Positions 8,080 to 17,486 of a stretch of DNA of 64,000 nt are shown piece by piece. Each line of letters begins with the position of its first letter. Position 1 is the stretch's first letter. Position numbers and translations under genes: made by a program. Origin of the DNA: JAUSIF01 sp040901465 (GTDB lineage: Bacteria > Pseudomonadota > Alphaproteobacteria > Rhizobiales > Xanthobacteraceae); contig JBBDYN010000053.1 of NCBI GenBank assembly GCA_040901465.1, positions 62,001 through 126,000 on the forward strand, in the 5' to 3' direction. Under the pieces are notes generated by a model. It saw only the letters and a program-made list of their open reading frames with translations, searched no databases and was not told the origin of the DNA.

Positions 8080-8886
8080 TTAGGTTTTGTGCCCTGACAA
8101 ATCCTTGATCGTCGGCTTTTTCCCCGACAGCGGATTGTTCGGGTCCCACGCGTAATTGAGCGTCTCGAAGCGCATGCCGCGCGCGTCGATCATCAGGAGC
8201 CGGCCGACGAGCCCTTCGCCGAAGCCGACAATGGTGCGGATCACTTCGAGCGCGGCGAGGCTACCGGCGACGCCGGCGAGCGCTCCGAGAATGCCGGCCT
8301 CGGCGCAAGCGGGGATCGTGCCCGCGGGCGGCGGTTCCGGAAAAAGACAACGGTAGGTCGGGTTCGGCGTGCCGTCGGCGCCCTTTTCGTGGGCGCGGAT
8401 CGTTGTCAGCGTCGCGTCGAAGACGCCGAGCGCCGCCGTTACGAGCGGGCGCTTGGCTAGAAAGCAGGCGTCGGAGACGAGATAGCGGGTCGCGAAATTG
8501 TCGGAGCCGTCGAGCACGACATCGTGCTTGCCAATGAGTTCGAGTGCGTTCGTCGCGTCGAGCCGCGTCGCATGCGTATCGACCGTGACGTGCGGATTGA
8601 GCTTGGCGATCGCCGCGGCCGCGCTCTCGGTCTTCAGGCGATCGAGATCATCGGTCGAGTGGATCACCTGGCGCTGGAGGTTGGAAAGCGCAACCTTGTC
8701 GTCGTCAATGACGCCGAGCGTGCCGACGCCGGCCGCCGCGAGATAGAGGAGCGCGGGCGAGCCGATGCCGCCCGCGCCCACGACCAGCACGCGGGCAGCC
8801 TTGAGCCGCTGCTGGCCGGGCCCGCCCACTTCGCGCAGCACGATGTGGCGGGCGTAACGTTCGAGTTCGTCGGCGGAAAGCGACAT
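8080..8886 (-). CDS. moeB: MoeB/ThiF-family sulfur-carrier adenylyltransferase
   Basis: E1-like enzyme that adenylates the C-terminal Gly-Gly of a sulfur carrier protein (MoaD or ThiS). The 268 residues contain the nucleotide-binding GAGGIGSPALLYLAAAG, the adenylation segment DDDKVALSNLQRQV, and the conserved DGSDNFATRYLVSDAC. IPACAEAGILG is the usual MoeB cysteine region. The structural zinc site seems lost: the usual CYRC reads TYRC, and the C-terminal CPxCG reads DPNNPLSG. No other molybdopterin or thiamine genes are near, so its carrier partner cannot be assigned from context and the gene symbol rests on sequence only. Confidence 0.82.
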   Translation of the reverse strand: MSLSADELERYARHIVLREVGGPGQQRLKAARVLVVGAGGIGSPALLYLAAAGVGTLGVIDDDKVALSNLQRQVIHSTDDLDRLKTESAAAAIAKLNPHVTVDTHATRLDATNALELIGKHDVVLDGSDNFATRYLVSDACFLAKRPLVTAALGVFDATLTTIRAHEKGADGTPNPTYRCLFPEPPPAGTIPACAEAGILGALAGVAGSLAALEVIRTIVGFGEGLVGRLLMIDARGMRFETLNYAWDPNNPLSGKKPTIKDLSGHKT

Positions 8887-8988
8887 GTCTTGTTGTAGAG
8901 CGAGCCCGGGCGCGCGTCACGCCTCCTTGAACTGCACCAAGTTGGCCTTGCGAGGCGCCCATGGCACAGTTGCTCGGGGAGTGCCTCC

Positions 8989-9807
8989 ATGATCGACCCG
9001 GTAAAAGCATCGCTGATCGCCGCGGCTGCGCTGATCGGCTCGCATTCGGTAGTATTGGCGCAGCAGCCGCTCACCGAAGAGCGCTGCCCACGCCTCGTCG
9101 CCGACAATACCCCGCGCGTGATCCCGGCCTCTTTGAAGCTCGCCGCCGTCAATCAAGGCGAAGTGAGCCTCACCTATCTCGGCCACTCCACCTTCCTGAT
9201 CGAGAGCGCAGCGGGCGTTCGGATCGCGACCGACTACAACGACTATGTAAGGCCGCATGTGATCCCCGACATCGCGACCATGAACCGGGCGCACTCGACC
9301 CATTACACCGACCGCCCCGAGCCTGAGATCAAGCACGTGCTGAAGGGTTGGGGTCGCGAAGGCGAGCCCGCCCGCTACGACCTGCAATACGAGGACGTGT
9401 GGGTGCGCAACGTCGCGACCAATATCCGCGACTGGGCCGGCGGCACGATGCTGCACGGGAATTCGATCTTCGTGTTCGAGACGGCCGGCGTCTGCATCGC
9501 CCATCTCGGGCATCTGCATCACACGCTGACGCCGGCGCACATCGAGGAACTCGGACGCGTCGATGTCGTGCTCGTGCCGGTCGACGGCACGTTCACGCTG
9601 AACATCGACGGCATGGTGGAAGTGCTGAAGCAGATCAACGCACCGCTCGCGATCCCGATGCACGTGTTCAGCCCTTACACGCTCGATCGGTTCCTTGAGG
9701 CGATGGGCGCTATCTTTGAGACCGAGCGGAGTCTCACGCCGACCGTCGTCGTCTCGCGCGCGACGCTGCCGGCGAAACCGAAAATGCTCGTGCTGCCGGG
9801 CAGATAG
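8989..9807 (+). CDS. Exported metallo-beta-lactamase-fold hydrolase (UlaG-like)
   Basis: The 272-residue protein starts with a signal peptide (ASLIAAAALIGSHSVVLAQ) and carries an MBL fold of the UlaG/L-ascorbate-6-phosphate lactonase type. LTYLGHSTFLIES is followed by a degenerate metal region (NRAHSTHYTDRPEP in place of the canonical HxHxDH), AHLGHLHHTL, then VDVVLVPVDGTFTLN and a late IPMHVF histidine. Substrate unknown. The periplasmic location differs from cytoplasmic UlaG. It is divergent from moeB and converges with the TRAP transporter genes. Confidence 0.8.
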   Translation: MIDPVKASLIAAAALIGSHSVVLAQQPLTEERCPRLVADNTPRVIPASLKLAAVNQGEVSLTYLGHSTFLIESAAGVRIATDYNDYVRPHVIPDIATMNRAHSTHYTDRPEPEIKHVLKGWGREGEPARYDLQYEDVWVRNVATNIRDWAGGTMLHGNSIFVFETAGVCIAHLGHLHHTLTPAHIEELGRVDVVLVPVDGTFTLNIDGMVEVLKQINAPLAIPMHVFSPYTLDRFLEAMGAIFETERSLTPTVVVSRATLPAKPKMLVLPGR

Positions 9808-9818
9808 CTCGCCCGGCG

Positions 9819-11141
9819 CTAGCCGAGGATCGCGATGCTGAGCTGCGGGAACGCGATCAGCAGGATCAGTACGCCCAGCATGATCACGGCGAAGGGAAAC
9901 GCGCCGGCGAAGACGTCATTCAGGGAAATATCGGTGCGATCGAGCGTCGCCTTGATGACGAAACAGGAAATGCCGAACGGCGGAGTAAGGAGACCGATCT
10001 CGGCGCCGACGACCGTGACAATGCCGAACCAGGCGAGATCCGCGCCCATGCGTTCGACCGCGCTCAGAAAGAGCGGCACGCAGATCAGAATAATCGACGA
10101 CGTGTCGATGATGGTGCCGAGGAACAGCAGCAGGATGACGTAAAGCGTCATCATCGCGGCGAAGCCGAGATCGGCGTGGCTCAGCCAGTCGCTGAACATC
10201 GACGGCAAGCCGGCAATGCCCAGCATGCGGCTGTACATGGTGGCCGCCATGATCAGGAACAGAATGCTCGCGGTGATGTGGCCGGTGTCGATCAGGATCT
10301 CCTTCAGCTGAGACAGCGTCAGCCGTCGCATCAGCAGCGCGATCAGAAAAGCCACCAATGCGCCGGCGGCACCGGCCTCGGCGGCGGTCACGAGGCCGCT
10401 ATAGATGCCGCCGAGCACGATCAAGATCAGCAGCACGAGCGGCGCGACGCGGCTGATCATTTGCGCAATCGACATGAGCGGCCCGTCCGCGACGTGGGCC
10501 GGCGCGAGCCCGCCCTTGCCGATGAAATTCGGCGTGAGATAGCTCATCGCGAGGATCGCAACCATGAAGGCCGCGGAGAGCACCAAACCGGGCACGACGC
10601 CTGCCAGAAACATGTCGCCGACCGACTGCTCCGCGACGAAGGCGTAGATGATCAACATCACGCTCGGCGGGATCAGCATGCCGAGCACGGAGCTTCCCGC
10701 CACCACACCGACGGCAAAGCGCCGACCGTAGTCGTAGCGGATCATCTCCGGCACGGAGACGCGGGTGAACACCGAGGCCGACGCGATGGAAGAGCCGGTC
10801 ACGGCCGCGAACGCGGCGTTCGCCACGACGGTGGCCATACCGAGCCCGCCGCGCATGCGGCGAAAGGCCTGGTGCGCCACCTGATAGATGTCGGCGCCGA
10901 TGCCGGCCTTGCCGACGATCAGGCCCATTATCACGAAGGTGGGGATGCTGGCGAAATCATAGGATTTGATGGAGTCGGTCACCGCGAGAGTCATCATGCT
11001 CATGGCGACATCGAAGTTGCCGCGCAGCACCCAGACACCGAGGAACGAGACGAGGCTCAGCGTGATCGCAACATAGGCGCCGAGATAGATCAGGAGCACG
11101 ATCAGGACGAGCGAGGCGGTGCCGACGACGAACGAATCCAT
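9819..11141 (-). CDS. dctM: TRAP transporter large permease, DctM
   Basis: Large membrane subunit of a tripartite ATP-independent periplasmic transporter, driving Na+- or H+-coupled uptake of an organic acid. The 440-residue protein is almost wholly hydrophobic with a dozen predicted helices. It contains family motifs such as TVVANAAFAAVTGSSIASAS, LGMLIPPSVMLIIYAFVAEQ and EIGLLTPPFGISCFVIK. I place the start at the ATG at 11141 (MDSFVVGTASLV), eight bases after dctQ; the frame is open further upstream only within dctQ. Third gene of dctP-dctQ-dctM. Confidence 0.93.
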   Translation of the reverse strand: MDSFVVGTASLVLIVLLIYLGAYVAITLSLVSFLGVWVLRGNFDVAMSMMTLAVTDSIKSYDFASIPTFVIMGLIVGKAGIGADIYQVAHQAFRRMRGGLGMATVVANAAFAAVTGSSIASASVFTRVSVPEMIRYDYGRRFAVGVVAGSSVLGMLIPPSVMLIIYAFVAEQSVGDMFLAGVVPGLVLSAAFMVAILAMSYLTPNFIGKGGLAPAHVADGPLMSIAQMISRVAPLVLLILIVLGGIYSGLVTAAEAGAAGALVAFLIALLMRRLTLSQLKEILIDTGHITASILFLIMAATMYSRMLGIAGLPSMFSDWLSHADLGFAAMMTLYVILLLFLGTIIDTSSIILICVPLFLSAVERMGADLAWFGIVTVVGAEIGLLTPPFGISCFVIKATLDRTDISLNDVFAGAFPFAVIMLGVLILLIAFPQLSIAILG

Positions 11142-11149
11142 GATTGCGA

Positions 11150-11698
11150 TTATTCGATCTCGGCGCGGCCGAGCGGCTCGTCTTCCCGCCGCCACAAATG
11201 CACGGCCCGGACGACAAAGCAGAGAAAAGCCGCGATCGCACCGAACACGATCATCGCCCGCAACGGCCATTCGGGAAACGTGAAGACGCCGCGCACGCCG
11301 ATGAAATAGCCGCGCTGATAGGATCGAACGAGCAGCGGCACGGTTCCCGCGACGATCAGGGCCATGACGACGGCGCCGAGCACCTCGAAGCCCGCGACGA
11401 TCACGCGGCCGAAGAACGCGCCCCCGGCGAGACGCGCGATATATGTGTCGGAGCGCGTGAGCTTGCCGAGACGTATCGTGTCAGCGAGCTGGCAGAAAAC
11501 GATCACCGCGAGCGAGACCGCGACGAGCTCGATCATGCCGGCGATGGGACGATTGAAGAAAGTGCGGCCGAAGGCGTCAGCGTCGATCAGAAGGACGAGG
11601 AGCAGCACCCACAGGGAGCCGATCGCGTTCATCGCGATGACGACGCGGTCGAGAATTCCGAGCCGCGATAGCGGCGCGGATCCGGGCTCCGCACTCAC
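11150..11698 (-). CDS. dctQ: TRAP transporter small permease, DctQ
   Basis: Small integral membrane subunit that pairs with DctM and docks the substrate-binding protein. The 182-residue protein has four predicted transmembrane helices (for example IGSLWVLLLVLLIDADAFG and LVAVSLAVIVFCQLADTIR), with the RxF-x-N pattern FGRTFFNRPI after helix 1 that is typical of DctQ. It lies between dctP and dctM on the same strand with short gaps. Confidence 0.9.
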   Translation of the reverse strand: MSAEPGSAPLSRLGILDRVVIAMNAIGSLWVLLLVLLIDADAFGRTFFNRPIAGMIELVAVSLAVIVFCQLADTIRLGKLTRSDTYIARLAGGAFFGRVIVAGFEVLGAVVMALIVAGTVPLLVRSYQRGYFIGVRGVFTFPEWPLRAMIVFGAIAAFLCFVVRAVHLWRREDEPLGRAEIE

Positions 11699-11755
11699 GA
11701 GAAAATTCCTTTACAGCGAGAAATTAGCCGGCCGCGAGAGGTGCCCGCGATCCGG

Positions 11756-12835
11756 CTATTCCTTATCCCAGTCGCGCAAGGGCTTGGCGCCGCCAGCCCG
11801 GATGCCGTCCATGAAGGCCGCGAGGAACTTGTTGCCAGGAAGCCCCATTTTCTCGGTCGCCGCGGCCCATTCCTTCCCGAGATTCGGCAGCGACTTCGCC
11901 CAGGCCCGGCGCTCGTCCTCGGAGACCTGGACGATCTTGCCGCCGCCGGCGAGATAGGCCTTGAGCGAGGCCGCGCCGAGTTCGCCCGCCTTGTCGGCAA
12001 GACGGTCGCGGTAGGCGATGGCGACGTCCTTCAGAACCTTCTTCACTTCGTCCGGCAGCTTCGCCCAAGCGTCCTTGTTGACGGTGAGCGACTTGTTGAC
12101 GGCGGTGCCGAAGTCGACCCGCACGTAATAGGGCGCGACTTCCTGGAGCTTGAAGGAGGCGGCACCCTCCATCCACATGACGCAACCTTCGGTCACGCCA
12201 GTCTTCACGTTATTGTAGTAATCGGTGAGCGCGCCGCGCACGCCGACGGCGCCGACCGGCTCGAGAAAGCGCATGTTGTCGCCGGCGGCATTGATGCGTA
12301 CGCCTTTCAATTCGGAAGCCTTGGCGACCGGCTTGCTCGTGAAGATCTCGTAGCTGTCGATGGTCGAATAATTCGTCAGCAGCACCTGGTTGAGCTTGTC
12401 GAACTGCGCGCGGAACTCCGGAATCTTATCGGCGAGATCGTCCAGCACCCTGGACTGGAGCTTCGGTCCGCTGTTCGTGAAGGGAACATTGTACGGAAGA
12501 TTGTTGAGCGGCAGTTTGTCCGAATGGAATGGGACGGTGATGATACCGATATCGCCGAGGCCCTTTTCCATCGCCTCGAGCACGCCCATGGGCTTGGCGA
12601 TCTGTCCGCTCCAGGCCTGGGTCCAGTTGATCTTGTACTTGCCGGACGCGGCGAGACGCTTGTCGACTTCCGGAATATAGAATTCGATGAATTCCTTGAC
12701 CCACAGCGCACGCGGCGGATAACCATCGATCGCTGTGAGATTGATCGTCTGCTGCGCGCTTGCTGCGAACGGAATTGCGGCGAGCGCGACACCGGCTACG
12801 AGCGCATGCGGAATGCGGCCGAGCTTCAACATCAC
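11756..12835 (-). CDS. dctP: TRAP transporter substrate-binding protein, DctP
   Basis: Periplasmic receptor that delivers a carboxylate ligand to DctQ-DctM. The 359-residue protein has a signal peptide (ALVAGVALAAIPFAASAQ) and the extracytoplasmic solute receptor fold. ASELKGVRINAAG contains the arginine that usually clamps the ligand carboxylate, and ALTDYYNNVKTGVTEG is the usual region before the second lobe. Ligand unknown; no catabolic genes adjoin. First gene of the operon. Confidence 0.92.
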   Translation of the reverse strand: MMLKLGRIPHALVAGVALAAIPFAASAQQTINLTAIDGYPPRALWVKEFIEFYIPEVDKRLAASGKYKINWTQAWSGQIAKPMGVLEAMEKGLGDIGIITVPFHSDKLPLNNLPYNVPFTNSGPKLQSRVLDDLADKIPEFRAQFDKLNQVLLTNYSTIDSYEIFTSKPVAKASELKGVRINAAGDNMRFLEPVGAVGVRGALTDYYNNVKTGVTEGCVMWMEGAASFKLQEVAPYYVRVDFGTAVNKSLTVNKDAWAKLPDEVKKVLKDVAIAYRDRLADKAGELGAASLKAYLAGGGKIVQVSEDERRAWAKSLPNLGKEWAAATEKMGLPGNKFLAAFMDGIRAGGAKPLRDWDKE

Positions 12836-12949
12836 TTCCTCCCCTGAGCGTGGTTTCTGTTTTGCCCACTATTGCCCACATCTTCGCGGATCAAAGAGGA
12901 TAGTCAACGCCTTATCGCGCGGGCGAGCGCCGAAAGCGCGCGTCTTGGT

Positions 12950-13456
12950 TCAACGCGGGCCCATGAAATCGCGCTTGCCGAGCTCGACGCCGTTGTGGCG
13001 GAGGATGTCGTAGGCCGTGGCCGCGTGGAAATAGAAATTCGGCAGCGCGAAGCCGACGAGATAGGCCTCGCCCTTGAACGTCGTGGGCTGGCCGGCGACC
13101 GGAAACGTGATTTCCTTCTCTTCGCTGCCGTCGATCTGCTGCGGCTTCATGCTCCTGACGATGTCGAGGGTCTTGGCGATGCGCGCCCGCAGCTCGTCGA
13201 ACGTCTTTTCCTCGTCGGGGAATTTCGGCTGCTCGACGCCAGAGAGCCGCGCGACCGTGTTCTTGGCAAAGTCGCTGGTGACCTGCACCTGCCGCGCTAA
13301 CGGGAACATGTCGGGATAGAGCCGCGCGGTCAGGAGAACGGAGGGATCGATCTTCTTCGCCGCGCAATGGGCGGCGGCTTTGTCGAGGACGTTCGACAAG
13401 GCGGTCAGCGTCCGGACGAACGCGGGCACACTGGCGCCGTACATCGAGAGCGGCAT
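12950..13456 (-). CDS. DUF1993 family protein
   Basis: Conserved protein of unknown function, 168 residues, usual length for DUF1993 (DinB-like four-helix fold by family assignment). Recognisable parts are MPLSMYGASVPAFVRTLTAL at the N terminus, a Met/Tyr-rich middle (LLTARLYPDMFPLARQVQV) and FYFHAATAYDILRHNGVELG near the C terminus, ending GKRDFMGPR. No signal peptide or membrane segment. It stands alone between dctP and gyrB on the same strand; context gives no function. Confidence 0.8.
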   Translation of the reverse strand: MPLSMYGASVPAFVRTLTALSNVLDKAAAHCAAKKIDPSVLLTARLYPDMFPLARQVQVTSDFAKNTVARLSGVEQPKFPDEEKTFDELRARIAKTLDIVRSMKPQQIDGSEEKEITFPVAGQPTTFKGEAYLVGFALPNFYFHAATAYDILRHNGVELGKRDFMGPR

Positions 13457-13559
13457 GGCGGGAATTTCCTTGTGGAAGCGGTGCTAGGCGCGCGTTTCGC
13501 CGCCGAGCCTAGCATTGTTTGGACCGGTGGTGACGGCGCGTATGCAGCCATCAGTGAAG

Positions 13560-13582
13560 AGGCCCCGCTGATGAAGGGGCCT
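13560..13582. terminator. Hairpin terminator downstream of gyrB
   Basis: AGGCCCC (13560-13566) pairs with GGGGCCT (13576-13582) around a 9-base loop, 45 bases past the gyrB stop. The T-rich tail is clearer on the plus side (TTTGTCATT) and weak on the minus side, so direction is uncertain. Confidence 0.5.
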
Positions 13583-13626
13583 TTGTCATTGTCGCTAGAT
13601 AAGGCGGATTTTGGCGAGGAAGCCGC

Positions 13627-16065
13627 TCAAACGTCGACGCTCGCGCTCAGCGCGTTCTGCTGGATGAATTCGCGGCGCGGTTCGACCTCGTCGCCCATGA
13701 GCTTGCCGAAGAGCTCGGCCGCCTCGTCCACCTCTTTTACGCGCACCTGGAGGAGCGAGCGCGCAGTGACGTCGAGCGTCGTCTCCCAGAGTTGCTCCGG
13801 GTTCATCTCACCGAGGCCTTTGTAGCGCTGCATGGTGATGCCCTTGCGCCCGATCGCGGTGACGGCCTCGAACAGGCCGACCGGGCCGAACACGGCGGTC
13901 TCCTCGCGCTCGCGCACAAGTTTCGCCGGCCGGGCGTAGATTTCCTGCAGGCGCGGGGCGAGCGCATCGAGCTTCCTCGCGTCGGCGGAATTCAGGAAAG
14001 CCTGATCGATCGCGGCGACTTCCTTCACGCCGCGCACGGTGCGGGTGAAGCGGAAGCCGTCAGCGTCGCAAGTGCCGTCCCAGCCGCGCTCGGTTTCCTC
14101 GGAGAGCGCATCGAGGCGACGCGCTACGTAGGAAGCAGCCTGCTTCGCCTTTTCCGGGTCGGAGAGGATTTCCGGAGAGAGCGCGCCCGCGATCGCGATC
14201 TGCTCGACGGCGGTGCGGTCGTAGCGCGGATGCGTGCCCCGAAGAATCGCGCGCACGGCGCGGGCTTCTTCCAGGATCGCGGCGAGGTCGTTGCCGGCGC
14301 GCTCCTGGCCGCTCGCGAGCTTGAGGACGGTATCCTCGAGCCCGGCTCCGATCAGGTATTCGTCGAGCGCACGCTCGTCCTTCAAATACTGCTCGGATTT
14401 TCCGCGCGTCACTTTATAGAGCGGCGGCTGGGCAATGTAGATATTGCCTTGTTCGATCAGCGCCGGCATCTGCCGAAAGAAGAACGTGAGCAGGAGCGTG
14501 CGGATGTGCGATCCGTCGACATCCGCGTCGGTCATGATGATGATCTTGTGATAGCGCAGCTTCGCGATGTCGAACTCGTCGCTGATGCCGGCGCCGAGCG
14601 CCGTGATCAGCGTACCGATTTCCTGCGAGGTGAGCATCTTGTCGATGCGCACGCGCTCGACGTTCAGAATTTTTCCACGCAGCGGCAGCACCGCCTGAAA
14701 CGCGCGATTGCGCGCCTGCTTGGCGGAGCCGCCGGCGCTGTCGCCCTCGACGATGAAGATCTCGGATTTCGCCGGATCACGCTCCTGGCAGTCGGCGAGC
14801 TTGCCGGGGAGCGAAGAAACATCGAGCGCGCCCTTGCGCCGGGTGAGTTCGCGCGCCTTGCGCGCGGCCTCGCGCGCGGCAGCGGCCTCCACCACCTTCG
14901 AGACAAGCGCGCGAGCTTCCTGCGGGTGCTTTTCCAGCCATTCGGAGAGCGCGTTGCTGAGCACGGTTTCCACCACCGGCCGCACCTCGGAGGAGACGAG
15001 CTTGTCCTTGGTCTGGCTGGAGAATTTGGGGTCGGGCATTTTTACCGACAGCACCCCAGTGAGGCCTTCGCGGCAATCCTCGCCGGAGAGATCGACCTTC
15101 TCCTTCTTGGCGAGGCCGGAGCTTTCCGCGTAGCGGATGATTTCGCGCGTGAGCGCCGCGGCAAAGCCGGTGAAGTGCGTACCGCGATCGCGCTGCGGGA
15201 TGTTGTTCGTAAAGCAGAGCACGGTCTCGTGGTAGGAATTGTTCCACGAGAGCGCCGCTTCCACGATTATCTTGTCGCGCTCGCCGCGGATCATGACCGG
15301 CGTGGGAATGAGCGACTGCTTGTTGCGGTCGAGATAGCGGACGAATTCCTCGACGCCGCCGTCATAGCGCATCTGCTCGTAATGCGCTTCGGGCCCGCGC
15401 AGGTCGGCGAGCACGACGGTGACGCCGGAATTGAGGAAGGCGAGTTCGCGCAAACGGTGCTCGAGCGTCGCGAAGTCGAACTCGGTTTTGGAGAAGACGT
15501 CCTTGCTCGGCGTGAACGTGACCTTCGTGCCGCGTTGCTCCTTCGCCTCGCCTACTGCCTTCAACGGCTTTTCCGGCTCGCCGTCGAGAAAGCGCATGAA
15601 GAATTCTTTGCCGTCGCGCCAGATGGTGAGATCAAGCGTGCTCGAGAGCGCGTTCACCACCGACACGCCGACGCCATGCAGGCCGCCGGAAACCTTGTAG
15701 GCGCTCTGGTTGAATTTCCCGCCGGCGTGGAGCCGCGTCATGATCACTTCCGCGGCGGAGACGCCTTCTTCCTTATGAATGTCGGTGGGGATGCCGCGGC
15801 CATTGTCGATCACCGTCACGGACCCGTCAGCGTTGAGCGCAACCCCGATGTCAGTGGCGTAGCCGGCGAGCGCCTCGTCGATTGCGTTGTCGACGACCTC
15901 GTAGACCATGTGGTGCAGGCCCGAGCCGTCGTCGGTGTCGCCGATATACATGCCCGGCCGCTTGCGCACGGCGTCGAGCCCCTTCAACACCTGAATGGAT
16001 TCGGCGCCATAATCGTCGCCCGATTTGCTCGGAGCGGGAGCGGGTTTGCGAACGGGTTTCGCCAT
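13627..16065 (-). CDS. gyrB: DNA gyrase subunit B
   Basis: ATPase subunit of the type II topoisomerase that introduces negative supercoils. The 812-residue protein has the GHKL ATPase motifs (VYEVVDNAIDEALAG, VIDNGRGIP, GGLHGVGVSVVNALS). The TOPRIM motifs follow (EIFIVEGDSAGGSAKQARNR and TDADVDGSHIRTLLLTFFF), then the C-terminal QRYKGLGEMNPEQLWETTLD. I start it at the ATG at 16065 (MAKPVRKPAPAPSKS), which has GAGG upstream. An in-frame start 72 bases earlier would add an unconserved leader. Last gene of dnaA-dnaN-recF-gyrB, 233 bases after recF. Confidence 0.97.
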   Translation of the reverse strand: MAKPVRKPAPAPSKSGDDYGAESIQVLKGLDAVRKRPGMYIGDTDDGSGLHHMVYEVVDNAIDEALAGYATDIGVALNADGSVTVIDNGRGIPTDIHKEEGVSAAEVIMTRLHAGGKFNQSAYKVSGGLHGVGVSVVNALSSTLDLTIWRDGKEFFMRFLDGEPEKPLKAVGEAKEQRGTKVTFTPSKDVFSKTEFDFATLEHRLRELAFLNSGVTVVLADLRGPEAHYEQMRYDGGVEEFVRYLDRNKQSLIPTPVMIRGERDKIIVEAALSWNNSYHETVLCFTNNIPQRDRGTHFTGFAAALTREIIRYAESSGLAKKEKVDLSGEDCREGLTGVLSVKMPDPKFSSQTKDKLVSSEVRPVVETVLSNALSEWLEKHPQEARALVSKVVEAAAAREAARKARELTRRKGALDVSSLPGKLADCQERDPAKSEIFIVEGDSAGGSAKQARNRAFQAVLPLRGKILNVERVRIDKMLTSQEIGTLITALGAGISDEFDIAKLRYHKIIIMTDADVDGSHIRTLLLTFFFRQMPALIEQGNIYIAQPPLYKVTRGKSEQYLKDERALDEYLIGAGLEDTVLKLASGQERAGNDLAAILEEARAVRAILRGTHPRYDRTAVEQIAIAGALSPEILSDPEKAKQAASYVARRLDALSEETERGWDGTCDADGFRFTRTVRGVKEVAAIDQAFLNSADARKLDALAPRLQEIYARPAKLVREREETAVFGPVGLFEAVTAIGRKGITMQRYKGLGEMNPEQLWETTLDVTARSLLQVRVKEVDEAAELFGKLMGDEVEPRREFIQQNALSASVDV

Positions 16066-16298
16066 CGGAACGGGCCTCGAATCGAACTGGGAAACTAGGC
16101 TCTTTTCTAGCCCATCCGCACGGTGTTTTGGTGGCAAAGACCGCTCTTTTAAGCGGAGCTCATGCCATATATCGAAAGTCTCGTCACGGACGCGAAACGA
16201 AGCCGTTTCGAGGCTCAGAAGGCCGGAATTCCAGTGCTGCGGAAAGGGCCGAAAAAAGGCTTCGGTAGCACTTCATGTGCGCCGGCGATCCCCCTCCG

Positions 16299-17486
16299 TC
16301 AAGGGACGGATTCGACCCATCCCGGGCGCACGCGGAAGCGCTCGCCGCAATCGCCGAGCGCGGCGAACGCGCTGTCATCGACGCCGGTCATCCAGACCTG
16401 GGCGCCGAGCCGCATGAGCGCCTCGAACAGCGCGCTGCGCCGTTCCTCGTCGAGAAAGGCCGCGACATCGTCGAGGAGCACCACGGGTGCCGCACCGTGC
16501 ATGGCCGCGACCAGGCGCGCGTGAGAAAGCACGACGCCGACGAGCAGCGCCTTGCGCTCGCCGGTCGACGCGCGCGCGGCTGCGATGCCTTTTCCGGCGT
16601 GGACGACAGCGAGATCCGACAAATGCGGACCTTCGAGCGTGCGGCCGGCGGTGCGGTCGCGCGTCCGCGCTTCGCGGAGGCTCGCGCGGTAGCGATCTTC
16701 GATTTCGATCGCGGCCCTGCTCGCGAGCTCGGTTTCCAGCCAACCCTCGAGCGAAAGCATTGCTGCGGGAAACGGCGAGGCCGGATCGTGCGAGGATTCG
16801 ATCTCGCTCATCAGCCGGCGCAGGGTCTCGGTGCGGGCTGCCGCAACGGCAATTCCCAGCTCGGCGACTTCGTGCTCGATCGCATCAAGCCAGCGCGGAT
16901 CGGGGGCGGGTTCTTCCAGGAGCCGGTTGCGCGAGCGTAGCGCACGTTCGAGCGCGTTCACGCGAGTGCCATGAGCGGCGTCGATCGCGAGCACGAGGCG
17001 GTCGAGAAAACGGCGGCGCTCCGACGCGGGACCGAGAAAGAGCCCGTCCATCTCAGGCGCCAGCCAGACGACGCGCAGGTGATCCGCGAAGGCGGCGATG
17101 GCCGGCGCCGGCTCGCGGTCAATCCGATGACGGCGAATTGGCACGACACCTTCCGCCGGCGGATCGATCCCGGTGCCTAGTTGAACGGCACCAAGCGCAC
17201 CAGCGACCTCGGCCGCGACCGCCCAGGAGCCGTCGCCTTCGGTGTTTGCCACGTCTTCGAGCGTCGCGCGGCGGAGCCCGCGGCCGGGTGACAGGAACGA
17301 GATCGCTTCAAGGAGATTGGTCTTGCCGGCGCCGTTCGGACCGGTGAGCACGATCGGCCCGTCCCCGGCCGCAAGTTCCGCGCGCCGGTAGGAACGGAAG
17401 TTCGACAGTCGCAGGCGACGGACGCGGGCGCGCGGTCCGACTGATTTGCGCGGCTCGGCTGCTTGCGAAGGAACGGTCGGTGTCAC
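16299..17486 (-). CDS. recF: DNA replication/repair protein RecF
   Basis: SMC-like ATPase that helps load RecA on gapped DNA in the RecFOR pathway. The 395 residues have the N-terminal LSNFRSYRRAELAAG, Walker A GPNGAGKTNLLEAISFLSPG, the signature region before AARASTGERKALLVGVVLSH, and Walker B VVLLDDVAAFLDEERR. The start codon is GTG at 17486 and overlaps the dnaN stop as GTGA, so translation is probably coupled to dnaN. Confidence 0.95.
   Translation of the reverse strand: MTPTVPSQAAEPRKSVGPRARVRRLRLSNFRSYRRAELAAGDGPIVLTGPNGAGKTNLLEAISFLSPGRGLRRATLEDVANTEGDGSWAVAAEVAGALGAVQLGTGIDPPAEGVVPIRRHRIDREPAPAIAAFADHLRVVWLAPEMDGLFLGPASERRRFLDRLVLAIDAAHGTRVNALERALRSRNRLLEEPAPDPRWLDAIEHEVAELGIAVAAARTETLRRLMSEIESSHDPASPFPAAMLSLEGWLETELASRAAIEIEDRYRASLREARTRDRTAGRTLEGPHLSDLAVVHAGKGIAAARASTGERKALLVGVVLSHARLVAAMHGAAPVVLLDDVAAFLDEERRSALFEALMRLGAQVWMTGVDDSAFAALGDCGERFRVRPGWVESVP

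Noticed and set aside
9819..12835. Assigning a C4-dicarboxylate substrate to the TRAP transporter
   Set aside because: The dct names reflect family only; the binding protein's ligand cannot be read by eye and no catabolic genes adjoin.
13792..16098. A 768-codon open frame opposite gyrB
   Set aside because: It is antisense to a certain gene, has no domain and is rich in Arg/Ala/Gly/His. High GC depletes stop codons in shadow frames.
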